Notes under the pieces: model-generated
The model's input: the letters and a program-made list of their open reading frames with translations, nothing else
Told to the model about the DNA's origin: nothing
Database searches by the model: none
Assembly: GCF_036417845.1 (NCBI RefSeq)
Contig: NC_090019.1
Location: forward strand, 1 to 64,000
Direction of reading: 5' to 3'
DNA: 64,000 bases
From: Apteryx mantelli
Taxonomy: Eukaryota; Chordata; Aves; Apterygiformes; Apterygidae
Shown here: positions 42,001-54,000 of the stretch, piece by piece
Layout: every line of letters begins with the position of its first letter
Position numbering within the stretch: the stretch's first letter is position 1
Made by a program: the position numbers and the translations under genes

Positions 42001-45000
42001 TTCTGGGGGGAAAAATGCCCAGCCAGGGGGGAAAACGCCCATCCAGGGGCCAAAACGCCCGTTGGGGGGGTGGAAATGCCCATCTAGAAGGGAAAACACC
42101 TATCTGGGGGGCAAAAACACCCGCTTGAACCTGAAAACACCTATCCCGAGGGCTAAAGGACCTGCTTGGGGGGTAGAAACACCAGTTGGGGGGGGTGAAA
42201 ACACCCATCTTGGTGGGGGGAACCCTGTGTGGGGGCCAAAACACCCGCCCAGGAGTAAAAACACCCATTTGGGGGTAAAAACGCCCACCCGGTGGACAAA
42301 ACACCCGCCCGCAGGGGATAAAAATACCTGTCTGGACCTGAAAACACCCATCTGCGGGTTAAAAACACCGGTTTAGGGAGCCAAAACACCCGCTCGGGGG
42401 TGAAAATATCCACTTGGTGAAAAAATCTGGCTGGGGGTGAAAAAATTTTTTGGGGGGGAGCGAGATCACCTGCACGGGGGGTTAAAACACCCACCCGCCG
42501 GGTGAAACGTCTGCCCGGGGGGTAAAAACACCCTTTTGGGGGTGAAAAAACCTGCCCAGGGAGCAAAAACACCCACCTAGCGGTGAAAACACCCCCCTCA
42601 GGGAGTGAAACACCCGCAGAAGAAGTAAAAACACCTGCTTGGGCAGAGGGAATGAAAACACCCATCCGGGGGTGAAACCACCCATTTGGGGAGGCAAAAA
42701 CACCCACCCGGGGGGTGAAAACACCCACCTGGGGGGTGAAAACACCCGCTGGGGAGGCAAAGTTGCTGCCTGAGGGGGCAAAAAGACCCATCTAGGGGTG
42801 AAAACACCTGTTCAAGGGGGTGAAAACAGTCGCAGGGAGAGGGGGGGAACAGCCGCATAGGGGGGAACACCCATCGGGGGGGCAGAAACACCCGTTGGGG
42901 AGGAGAAAACAGTCGCCCGGGGGGTGACAACTTCCAGGGGTGGGAAACACCCCCGGGGAGGGCGAAAACACCCACGTAGGGGGTGAAAACACCCACGTGG
43001 GGGGTGAAAACACCTGTTGGGGGGGTGAAAACACCCGCGTGGGGGGCCAAACCCCCCCGCGGCGACTGACGTCAGGCGTCGGGGTGCCGGCACAGTTCTA
43101 CCTGCGGGAGGAAGACGTGGGCAGGGGCCGGGCAGAGGCAACGCTGCCGCGACTCGCCGAGCTCAACTCCTACGTGGCCGTCAGCAGCACGGACCAACCC
43201 CTCTCCGAGGCCCTGCTCGCCCCCTTCCAGGTACAGCCGCCCCCCCGCCGCCTGTAGCCTCCCCCCCGCCGCCTGTAGGTGCCCTGCCCACGCTGCCTGC
43301 TTGACTGGCGGCTGGTTGTTGCTGCCTGGGCGGGCGGGCGGACGTGGCCCTGGGGGGGTGGGTGGGGGGAGCTGGTTGGGGTGTGCGCGGGCCGGGTGTG
43401 CGCCCCGGCGGTGGTTGCGTGCGGGTGGTTGTGGTGCACGTGTGCTTGTGCACTGCCTGTTTGCGTGACTTGTGTGTTTGGGTCCTGCCTGTTTCTGGGT
43501 CCTGCCTGTTTCTGGGTCCTGCCTGTTTCTGGGCTCACCTGTTGCCTGTTTCTGGGTCCTGCCTGTTTGTGCATCTTGCCTGTTTGTGTGTCCTGCCTGT
43601 TTTTGGGTCCACCTGTTTTTGGGTCCACCTGTTTCTGGGTCCACCTGTTTCTGGGTCCTGCCTGTTTTGGGGTCCTGTCTGTTTCTGGATTTGCCTGTTT
43701 GTGCGTCCTGCTTGTGCCTGGGTTCCGCCTGTTTCTGGGTGAGCCTGTTTGTCCCGCCCACGTGTCTGCCTGTTGCCAAATCCATCTGTTCCCCTGTGCG
43801 CCTGTCCCTGTGTTGCATTTCTCTGTTAAGTTGTTCTTGAGTTTGGCTGTTGTTGCATCTGCTTGTGTCCAGTGTGTGATTGTTTTATCCATTTCTACGT
43901 TTGTTACTGTGCTTGTGTGTCCCCCACGTCCGCCTGTTGCCGCGTCCGCTTGTGCCTGTGCTGTGTTTGCCCCTGCGTTTACCTCTTCCTGCATTTGCTT
44001 GTGGCTGTGTTTGGTTGTGCCCCGTGCGCGACCGCCTCACGCGCTCATGGGTCCGCCTGTCCTCGCGTCCGCCTGTCCTCGCGTCCGCTTGTTCTTGCGT
44101 TATGGTTTTTTCCTTATCTGTTTCTGTGTTTGTCTGTTGTTGTGTGTGTGGCTGTGTTGCATGTTGTTAGCTCGGGCATTCCTGAGTTTGGTTGTTCTGG
44201 TGTCCGGCTGTTGTTGCATGCGGTTGTCTTTGTGCTTTTCAGTGATTGCGGTGCCTTTGTATTTAGTTGTTTCTGTGTTCGCTTGTTGCTGCATCCGGTT
44301 GTACCGTGCGCGTTATCGGCTCCCGCGTTTCCCCCGTTTGCCTGTTCCTGCAGCCGCCTGTCCCCACGTCGCGCTCGTCCCCCCCTCCCGCCTCGCCGCT
44401 CCTGGCGTTTGGGTGTGCGTCCGCCTGTACCTCCGGCTGTGTCCCCCCCCCACACACACACAAGGGCCGTCTGTGCTGCGGCCGCCTGTGCGCCCCAGTG
44501 GTTGTATGGCAGCGGGCAGTCGGGGGCGGTCGCTTGTGCCCCGCGTGTCCCCGTGCTCCGCCTGTTGTTGCGGTTGTCCCCTGCGGCCGCCTGTCTGCAT
44601 AACACCGTGTTGGTGGCACGAGTGAGGCGTGTGGAAGCGTGTGCAACGCGTGTGCGACCCACGGGGGTCCCCTGCCTGCGCTCTGGGGGCCCAGGCGTGT
44701 GCGACGCATGTGCGACCCCGTTTCCCCCTCTCATGGCGGAGACGTGCAGGCAGCAGCAGGCAGCATCGCCTGGACGCGTGTGCAGCCCGTGCAGACACGT
44801 GTGCGAGGCGTGTAGAGGCGTGTTGAAGCGTGTTCAATGCGTGTGCGACACGTGTGCGACCCCATTTCCCCCTCTCGCGGCGGAGACGCGTAGGCAGCAG
44901 CGGGCAGCATCACCCAGACACGTGCGCAGCCCGTGCGGACACATGTACAACCCATGTGCGAGGCGTGTCAAGGCGTGCGGAAGCGCGTTCGATGCGTGTG

Positions 45001-48000
45001 CGACCCTATTTTCCCCCTCAAACGACGGAGACGCGCAGGCAGCAGCAGGCAGCAGCAGGCAGCATCGCCTGGACGCATGCGTAGCCCGTGCGAACGCGTG
45101 CGCGAGGCGTGTGGAAGCATGTGCAAACATGTTTGACGCGTGTCTGACCCTGTTTTCCTCTCTCGCGGCGGAGATGTGCAGGCAGCAGTGGGCAGCATTG
45201 TCTGGATGCGTGTGCAAACCAAGCAGACGCATGTGTGAGGCGTGTGGAAGCGTGTTTGATGCGTGTGCGACCCCGTTTCCCCTTCTCGTGGCGGAAAAGT
45301 GCAGGCAGTAGCAGGCAGCATCGCCCGGACGCGTGCGCAGCCCGTGCGGACGCGTGCGCGGGGCATGTTGAGGCGTGTGCAATGCGTGTGGAAGCGTGTT
45401 TGATGCGTGTGCAACACGTGTGCGACCCCGTTTCCCTTTCAAAAGGTGGAAATGCGCAGGCAGCAGCGGGCAGCATCGCCCGGACACGCGCACAGCCCGT
45501 GCGGACACGTGCGCGAGGCGTGTCAAGGCGTGTGGAGGCATGTGTGAGGCGTGTGGAAGCGTGTTCGATGCGTGTGCGACCCCGTTTCCCCTCTCGCGGC
45601 GGAGACGTGCAGGCAGCAGCAGGCAGCATCACCTGGACGCACGTGTAGCCTGTGCGGACACATGTGCAAGGCATGTGGAAGCGTGCGCGAGGCGTGTGGA
45701 AGCGTGTTTGATGCGTCTGCGACCCCATTCACTCCTCAAACAGCGCAGACGCGCAGGCAGCAGCAGGCAGCATTGCCCGGACACGCGTGCAGCCCATGCA
45801 GACGCGTGTGCAAGGCATGTCAAGGCGTGTGGAAGCGTGTTTGATGCGTGTGTGACCCCGTTTCCCTCTCTCATGGTGGAGACGTGCAGGCAGCAGCAGG
45901 CAGCAGCACCCAGACACATGTGCAGCCCGTGCGGACACATGTGTGAGGCGTGTTAAAGCATGTTTGATGCATGTAGAAGCGTGTTCGATGCATGTGCGAC
46001 CCCGTTTTCCCCCTCAAACGGCGGAGACGCGCAGGCAGCAGCAGGCAGCATCACCTGGACGCATGTGTAGCCTGTGCGGACACATGTGCAAGGCATGTGC
46101 AAGCGTGTTCGATGCATGTGGAAGCGTGTTCGATGCATGTGCGAATCCATTTCCCCCTCAAACGGCAGAGACGCGCAGGCAGCAGTGGGCAGCACCGCCC
46201 GGACGCGCGCGCAGCCCGTGCGGGCGCGTGCGCGAGGCGTGCGCGAGGCGTGTGCGAGGCGTGTTGGCCGCGTGTGCCGCAGGTGGTGGTGCTGACCAAC
46301 TCGCCGCTGGAGGAGCAGCTCTGGGTGGGCGACTTCTGCCACAGCCGCGGCATCAAGCTGGTGGTGGCCGACACGCGGGGCCTCTTCGGGTGAGCCGGAC
46401 GCCTGGGCCCCTTTTTGGGGGGGTTCCCGGACGCCTGGGCCCTTCGTGGGGGGGTTCCCGGACGCCTGGGCCCCTCACGCATGTGTTCGGGGGGGGGGCA
46501 TCGCCCGGACGCCTGGGCCCCCTGACGCCTCCTCCCCTCCCCCCCCCTTTGCAGGCAGCTGTTCTGCGACTTCGGGGACGACATGGTGGTGACGGACACC
46601 AACGGGGAGCAGCCGCTCAGCGCCATGGTCTCCATGGTGACCAAGGTACCGGACGCCTGGGCCCCTTTCGTGGGGGGGGGTTCCCGGACGCCTGGGCCCC
46701 TCGTGGGCAGGTTCCCGGATGCCTGGGTCCCTTCATGGGTGGGTTTTGGCGTCTTCCCGGACGCCTGGGCCCTTCTGTGGGCAGGTTTTGGGGGTTCCCC
46801 GGACGCCTGGGCCCCTCATAGGTGGGTTTTGGTGTCTCCCCGGACGCCTGGGCCCCTTGCAGGCAGGTTCCCGGACGCCTGGGCCCCTCGCGGGCAGGTT
46901 CCCGGACGCCTGGGCCCCTTTGTGGGCAGGTTTTGGGGGTTCCCCGGACGCCTGGGCCCCTCATAGGTGGGTTTTGGTGTCTCCCCGGACGCCTGGGCCC
47001 CTTGCAGGCAGGTTCCCGGACGCCTGGGCCCCTCGCGGGCAGGTTCCCGGACGCCTGGGCCCTTTTGTGGGCAGGTTTTGGTGGCTCCCCGGACGCCTGG
47101 GCCCCTTTGTGGGCAGGTTTTGGTGCTTCTCCGGACGCCTGGGTCCTTCATAGATGGGTTTTGGTGTCTCCTCGGACGCCTGGGCCCCTTGCAGGCAGGT
47201 TCCCGGACGCCTGGGCCCCTCACAGGCGGGTTCCCGGACACCTGGGTCCCTCGTAGGCAGGTTTTGGTGGCTCCCCGGACGCCTGGGCCCCTCGCGGGTG
47301 GGTTTTGGTGGCTCTCCGGACGCCTGGGCCCCTCGCGGGCAGGTTCCCGGACGTCTGGGCCCCCTCACGGGTGGGTTTTGGTGTTTCCCCGGACGCCTGG
47401 GCCCCTTGCGGGCAGGTTCCCGGACGCCTGGGCCCCTTTGTGGGCAGGTTTTGGGGGTTCCCCGGACGCCTGGGCCCCTCATAGGTGGGTTTTGGTGTCT
47501 CCCCGGACGCCTGGGCCCCTTGCAGGCAGGTTCCCGGACGCCTGGGCCCCTCGCGGGCAGGTTCCCGGACGCCTGGGCCCTTTTGTGGGCAGGTTTTGGT
47601 GGCTCCCCGGACGCCTGGGCCCCTTTGTGGGCAGGTTTTGGTGCTTCTCCGGACGCCTGGGCCCCTCATAGGTGGGTTTTGGTGTCTCCCCGGACGCCTG
47701 GGCCCCTTGCAGGCAGGTTCCCGGACGCCTGGGTCCCTCGCGGGCAGGTTCCCGGACGCCTGGGCCCCTTTGTGGGCAGGTTTTGGGGGTTCCCCGGACG
47801 CCTGGGCCCCTCATAGGTGGGTTTTGGTGTCTCCCCGGACGCCTGGGCCCCTTGCAGGCAGGTTCCCGGACGCCTGGGCCCCTTTGTGGGCAGGTTTTGG
47901 GGGTTCCCCGGACGCCTGGGCCTCTTTGTGGGCAGGTTTTGGTGCTTCTCCGGACGCCTGGGCCCCTCATAGGTGGGTTTTGGTGGCTCCTCGGACGCCT

Positions 48001-51000
48001 GGGCCCCTTGCAGGCAGGTTCCCGGACACCTGGGCTCTTCACGGGCGGGTTCCCGGACGCCTGGGCCCCCTCATAGGTGAATTTTGGTGGCTCCCCGGAC
48101 GCCTGGGCCCCTCACGGGCGGGTTCCCGGACGCCTGGGCCCCTGGCGGGTGGGTTTCGGTGCCCCCCCCCGGACACCCGGGGGTTGCGGAGCGGCTCCCG
48201 GACGCCTGGGCCCCTTTTCTTGGCGCGGGCGCCAGGGCTGCCCGGGCGAGGTGACGTGCCTGGACGAGGCGCGACACGGCTTCGAGAGCGGCGACTTCGT
48301 CACCTTCGCCGAGGTCGAGGGGATGGAGGAGCTGAACCGCTGCGGCCCCGTGGAGATCCGCGTGCTGGGTGAGCCCGGACGCCTGGGCCCCTGTTGTGGG
48401 AGGGCGCCCGGACGCCTGGGCCCCTTTTGGGAGGGCGCCCGGACGCCTGGGCCCCTTTTAGGGGAGGTCCCGGACGCCTGGGCCCCTTTTTTGGGGGTCT
48501 CCCGGACGCCTGGGCCCCTTTTTTGGGGGTCTCCCGGACACCTGGGCCCTTTTTGGGGTCTTTTCCCGGACGCCTGGGCCCCTCAAGGGGTCTTTTCCCG
48601 GACGCCTGGGCCCCTCGCGGGTGTTTTCCCGGACTCCTGGGTCCTTCACGGGTCTTTTCCCGGACGCCTGGGCCCCTCGTGGGTGTTTTCCCGGACGCCT
48701 GGGCCCCTCGCGGGTGTTTTCCCGGACGCCTGGGCCCCTCGTGGGTGTTTTCGCGGACGCCTGGGCCCCTCGCGAGTCTTTTCCCGGAAACCTGGGCCCC
48801 CTTGGGGTGTTTTCCCGGATGCCTGGGCCCCTCATGGGTCTTTTCCCGGACGCCTGGGCCCCTCGTGGGTGTTTTCGCGGACGCCTGGGCCCCTCGCGAG
48901 TCTTTTCCCGGAAACCTGGGCCCCCTTGGGGTGTTTTCCCGGATGCCTGGGCCCCTCGCGGGTCTTTTCCCGGACACCTGGGCCCCTCGTGGGTGTTTTC
49001 CCGGACACCTGGGCCCCTCGTGGGTGTTTTCCCGGACACCTGGGCCCCTCGCGGGTGTTTTCCCGGACGCCTGGGCCCCTCGCGGGTGTTTTCCCGGACG
49101 CCTGGGCCCCTCATGGGTCTTTTCCCGGACACCTGGGCCCCTCGCGGGTGTTTTCCCGGACGCCTGGGCCCCTCGTGGGTGTTTTCCCAGACACCTGGGC
49201 CCCTCGTGGGTCTTTTCCCGGACACCTGGGTCCCTCGCGGGTGTTTTCCCGGATGCCTGGGCCCCTCGTGGGTGTTTTCCCGGACACCTGGGCCCCTCGC
49301 GGGTGTTTTCCCGGACGCCTGGGCCCCTCGCGGGTCTTTTCCTGGACACCTGGGCCCCTCGCGGGTGTTTTCCCGGACACCTGGGCCCCTCGTGGGTGTT
49401 TTCCCGGACGCCTGGGCCCCTTGTGGGGTGGTTCCCGGACGCCTGGGCCCCTTTGTGGGTGTTTTCCCTGACGCCTGGGCCCCTCGCGGGTGTTTTCCCG
49501 GACGCCTGGGCCCCTCGTGGGTGTTTTCCCGGACGCCTGGGCCCCTCGCGGGTGTTTTCCCGGACGCCTGGGCTCCTCGCGGGTGTTTTCCCGGACACCT
49601 GGGCCCCTCGCGGGTGTTTTCCCGGACGCCTGGGCCCCTCGTGGGGTGGTTCCCGGACGCCTGGGCCCCTTGTGGGTCTTTTCCCGGACGCCTGGGCCCC
49701 TTGTGGGTCTTTTCCCGGATGCCTGGGCCCCTTTTGGGGTGTTTTCCCGGATGCCTGGGCCCTTCGTGGGTCTTTTCCCGGACGCCTGGGCCCCTCGTGG
49801 GTCTTTTCCCGGACACCTGGGCCCCTCGCGGGTCTTTTCCCGGACACCTGGGCCCCTCGTGGGTTGGTTCCCGGACGCCTGGGCCCCTCGTGGGTGTTTT
49901 CCCGGACGCCTGGGCCCCTCGCGGGTGTTTTCCCGGACGCCTGGGCCCCTCGCGGGTGTTTTCCCGGACGCCTGGGCCCCTCGTGGGTGTTTTCCCGGAC
50001 TCCTGGGCCCCTCGTGGGGTGGTTCCCGGACTCCTGGGCCCCTCGTGGGGTGGTTCCCGGACGCCTGGGCCCCTTTGGGGTGTTTTCCCGGACACCTGGG
50101 CCCCGCGGGAGGGCGGGGGTGAGGGCCGGCGCCCGGACGCCTGGGCCCCTGACGCCCCCGCAGGTCCCTACACCTTCAGCATCGGCGACACGAGCGGCTT
50201 CGGCGACTACGAGCGGGGAGGGGTCGTCACCCAGGTGAAGATGCCCAAGCACGTGGCCTTCGTGAGTACTGGGAGCCACTGGGAGCCACTGGGAGGGGAC
50301 TGGGGGGCACTGGGAGGGACTGGGAGGGGATTAGGGGACACTGGGAGGCACTGGGAGGGGATTGGAGGGGGACTGGGAGCCACTGGGAGGGACTGGGAGA
50401 GGGTTAGGAGGCACTGGGAGGTACTGGAAAGGGACTGGGAGGGGGCTAGGGGGCACTGGGAGGAGGTTGGGGGCACTAGGAGGGACTGGGAAGGAACTGG
50501 GAGGGGATTAGGGAGGACTGGGAGCCACTGGGAGGGGGTTAGGGGGCACTGGGAGGGACTGGGAAGGAACTGGGAGGGGGATTAGCAGACACTGAGGGGG
50601 ACTGGGAGGCACTGGGAAGGGACTGGGAGGGGATTAGGGAGCACTGGGAGGGGATTGGGAGGGACTGGGAAGGGATTGGGGGGCACTGGGAGGGGATTGG
50701 GGGGAACTGGGAGGCACTGGGAGGGGATTGGGGGGCACTGGGAGGGGATTGGGGGGGACTGGGAGGGGATTGGGGGGCACTAGGAGGGAGTTAGGGGGCA
50801 CTGGGAAGCGCTGGGAGGGACTGGGAGGAGATTAGGGGGCACTGGGAGGCACTGGGAGGGGATTGGGGGGGACTGGGAACCACTGGGAGGGGGTTAGGGG
50901 ACACTGGGAGGGACTGGGAAGGAACTGGGAGGGGGATTAGCAGACACTGGGGGGGACTGGGAGGCACTGGGAAGGGACTGGGAGGCACTGGGAAGCACTG

Positions 51001-54000
51001 GGAGGGGATTGGGAGGGACTGGGAAGGGATTGGGGGGAACTGGGAGGCGCTGGGAGGGGACTGGGAGGAGGTTAGGGGGCACTGGGAGGGACTGGGAGAG
51101 GATTGGGGGGGACTGGGAGCCACTGGGAGCCCTCCCACACGCCCCAACACGCCTCCACACGCCCCAACACGCTTCTACACGTCCCAACACGCTCCAACAT
51201 ATTCTCACACGCCCTAACACGCTTCCAACACGGCTGTACACGCTCCAACACGCCTTTACCCGTTCCGGGGTGCTTCGGCACGCCTGAACATGCGTCTACA
51301 TGCTCCAACACGCTTTGACACGCCCTAACACGCTTCCACCCGCTTCCGTGGGCTGCAACGTGCTTCCACGAGTGCCCAACACGCCTCTGCACGCTCCAAC
51401 ACGCCTCTACACGCTCCAACACGCTTCTACAGGCCTCCGTGCAGCCAAACACGCTTCTACACGCTCTAACATGCCTCCACGTGTCTTTCTGTGCCCTGAC
51501 GCGGCTCCACACGCTCCAACACGTCTCTGTGCACCCCAACACCCATGTTACACGTCTTGACATGCCCCAACATGCTTTCATACGTCCTAACATGCTTCTA
51601 CATGTCCCAACATGCCTCTACATGCCTTAACATGCTTGTTACATGCTTTGATATGCACTTATAGGCTTGTACATGCTCCAACATGTTTCCACGTGCCTCT
51701 ACATGCTCTAACATGTTTCTGGAGGCCTTAACATGCCCCTACATGCCCTGACATGCCATAACATGCTTCTACACACTCTAACATGTCTTCTACATGTCTT
51801 GACATGCTCTAACATGCATCTACATGCTTCAGCATGCCTGTACATGCTCTAACATGCTTCTGCATGTTCTGGCATGCCTCTACATGCTCCAACACGCTTC
51901 CTCATGCATCCACACGCCTCTACATGCCCCGATACGCCCTCATTTGCCCCAACATGCCCTGACACGCTTCAACACGCCCTGACACGCGTGTCCTGCCCCC
52001 TCGCAGAAGCGGCTGCGGGACTCGCTGGCGGAGCCGGCGTTCGTGGTCACGGACTTCGCCAAGGCCACGCGGCCCGAGGCCCTGCACCGGGGCTGGCAGG
52101 CGCTACACGCCTTCCTGCGGCGCCACGGGAGGCCCCCCCGGCCCCGCCACCAGGTACGGCACGCCCCGGCACGCCAGCACACGCCACGGCGCGGGAAACG
52201 CGCCCAAACGGCCCCGAACAGCCTCGGAACGGGCTCGAAACGGCCAAAACACGCTAAAAACATGCTAAAAACACACGATAACATGCCATGGTGCAGGAAA
52301 ACATGCCAAAACGGGCCTGAAACGGCCAAAACACGCTAAAAACACACAATAACACCCCACGGTGCGGGAAACACGCCAAAATGGGCCTTGACAGGCTCAG
52401 AATAGCCAAAACACGCTAAAAACATGCTAAAAACACATGATAACATGCCATGGCGTGGGAAACACGCCGAAAAGTGCCCGAACAGGCTCAAAACGGCCAA
52501 AACACACTAAAGACACGTGATAACATGCCACAGCGGGGGGCTACACGCCTTCCTGCGGTGCCATGGGTGGTCACCATGGCCTTGCCACCAGGTACGGCAC
52601 GCCCCGACACGCCAGCACACGCCACGGCGCGGGAAACGCGCCCAAACGGCCCCAAACGGGCTCGAAACCGGCTTGAAATGGTCAAAACATGCTAAAAACA
52701 TGCGATAACATGCCATGACACGGGAAAAATGCTGAAACAGGCCCTAACGGGCCCAGAACGGCCAAAACACGCTAAAAACATGTGATAACATGCCATGGTG
52801 GGGGAAAACATGCCAAAACAGGCCTAAAATGGCCAAAACACGCTAAAAGCACACAATAACACGCTATGGCACGGGAAACGCCAAATTGGGTCCAAACGGG
52901 CCCAGAATGGCCAAAACATGCTAAAAACGTGATAACACACCATGGCGTGGGAAACACACCCAAACGGGCCCAAAACAGCCAAAACACGCTAAAAACATGC
53001 AATAACACACCACAGCATGGGGAACATGCCCAAATGGGCCCAAACAGGCCCGAAATAGCCAAAACATGCTAAAAACACATAATAACACGCCATGGTGCGG
53101 GAAAACATGCCAAAACGGGCCTGAAACGGGCCCGGAATGGCCAAAACACGCTAAAAACACGCGATAACACGCCATGGTGCGGGAAAACATGCTGAAATGG
53201 GCTCAAAATGGCCAAAACACGCTAAAAACACGCGATAACACGCCACGGCGCGGGAAAACACAGCAAAATGGGCCAAAACCACCCAAAAACATGCCAAAAC
53301 CACGCAAAAACGCGTCACGGCATGAGCCCGTCGGTCATACGTGTTTCTCCGGGTTCCTCTATGTCACCTGTGTTGCTCCGTGTCCCCCCGGGTCCTCCAC
53401 GGTCTCCATGTCTTCCGTGTTCTCCGTGTTCTCCGCGTTTTCCTGCGTCTTCCGTGTTTCTTGTGTTCTCTGTGTCCCGTGTCTCTCCGTGTTCTCCGTG
53501 TTCTTCAATGTCTTCCCATGTTCCTCTATGTTCCCCGTCCTTCCGTGTTCTCCATGTTCTCCGTGTTGTCCATGTTCTCCATGTTTTTCCATGTCTTCCC
53601 TGTTTTCTATGTTTTCTGTGTCATGTGTCTCTCCATGTTCTCTATGTTCTTCCGTGTTTCGCATGTTCTCCGTGTCCCCCGTCTCCATGTCCCCCCACGT
53701 CCCTCCATGTTTTCCGTGTTCCTCTACGTTCCACCATGTTCTCCGTGTCTTCCGTTTTCCTTTGTGTTCTTCATGTTCCTCCGTGTTTTCCATGTCTTCC
53801 ACATTCCCCGCGTTCCTCTACGTTCCTCCATGTTCCCCCACGTTCTCCACGTTCTCCATGTCCTCCACGTTCTTCATGTTCTCCACGTTCTCCGTGTCCT
53901 CCGTGTTCTCCGTGTCTTCCACGTTTTCCTGTCTTCCGTGTTTTCGATGTTCTCCGTGCCCCGTGTCTCTCCATGTTCCTCCGTGTTTCCCTGTTCCTCA

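Noticed and set aside
48300-50279. 659-codon minus-strand and 654-codon plus-strand frames
   Set aside because: Both come from the shared CCCGGACGCC array between UBA1 exons 7 and 8.
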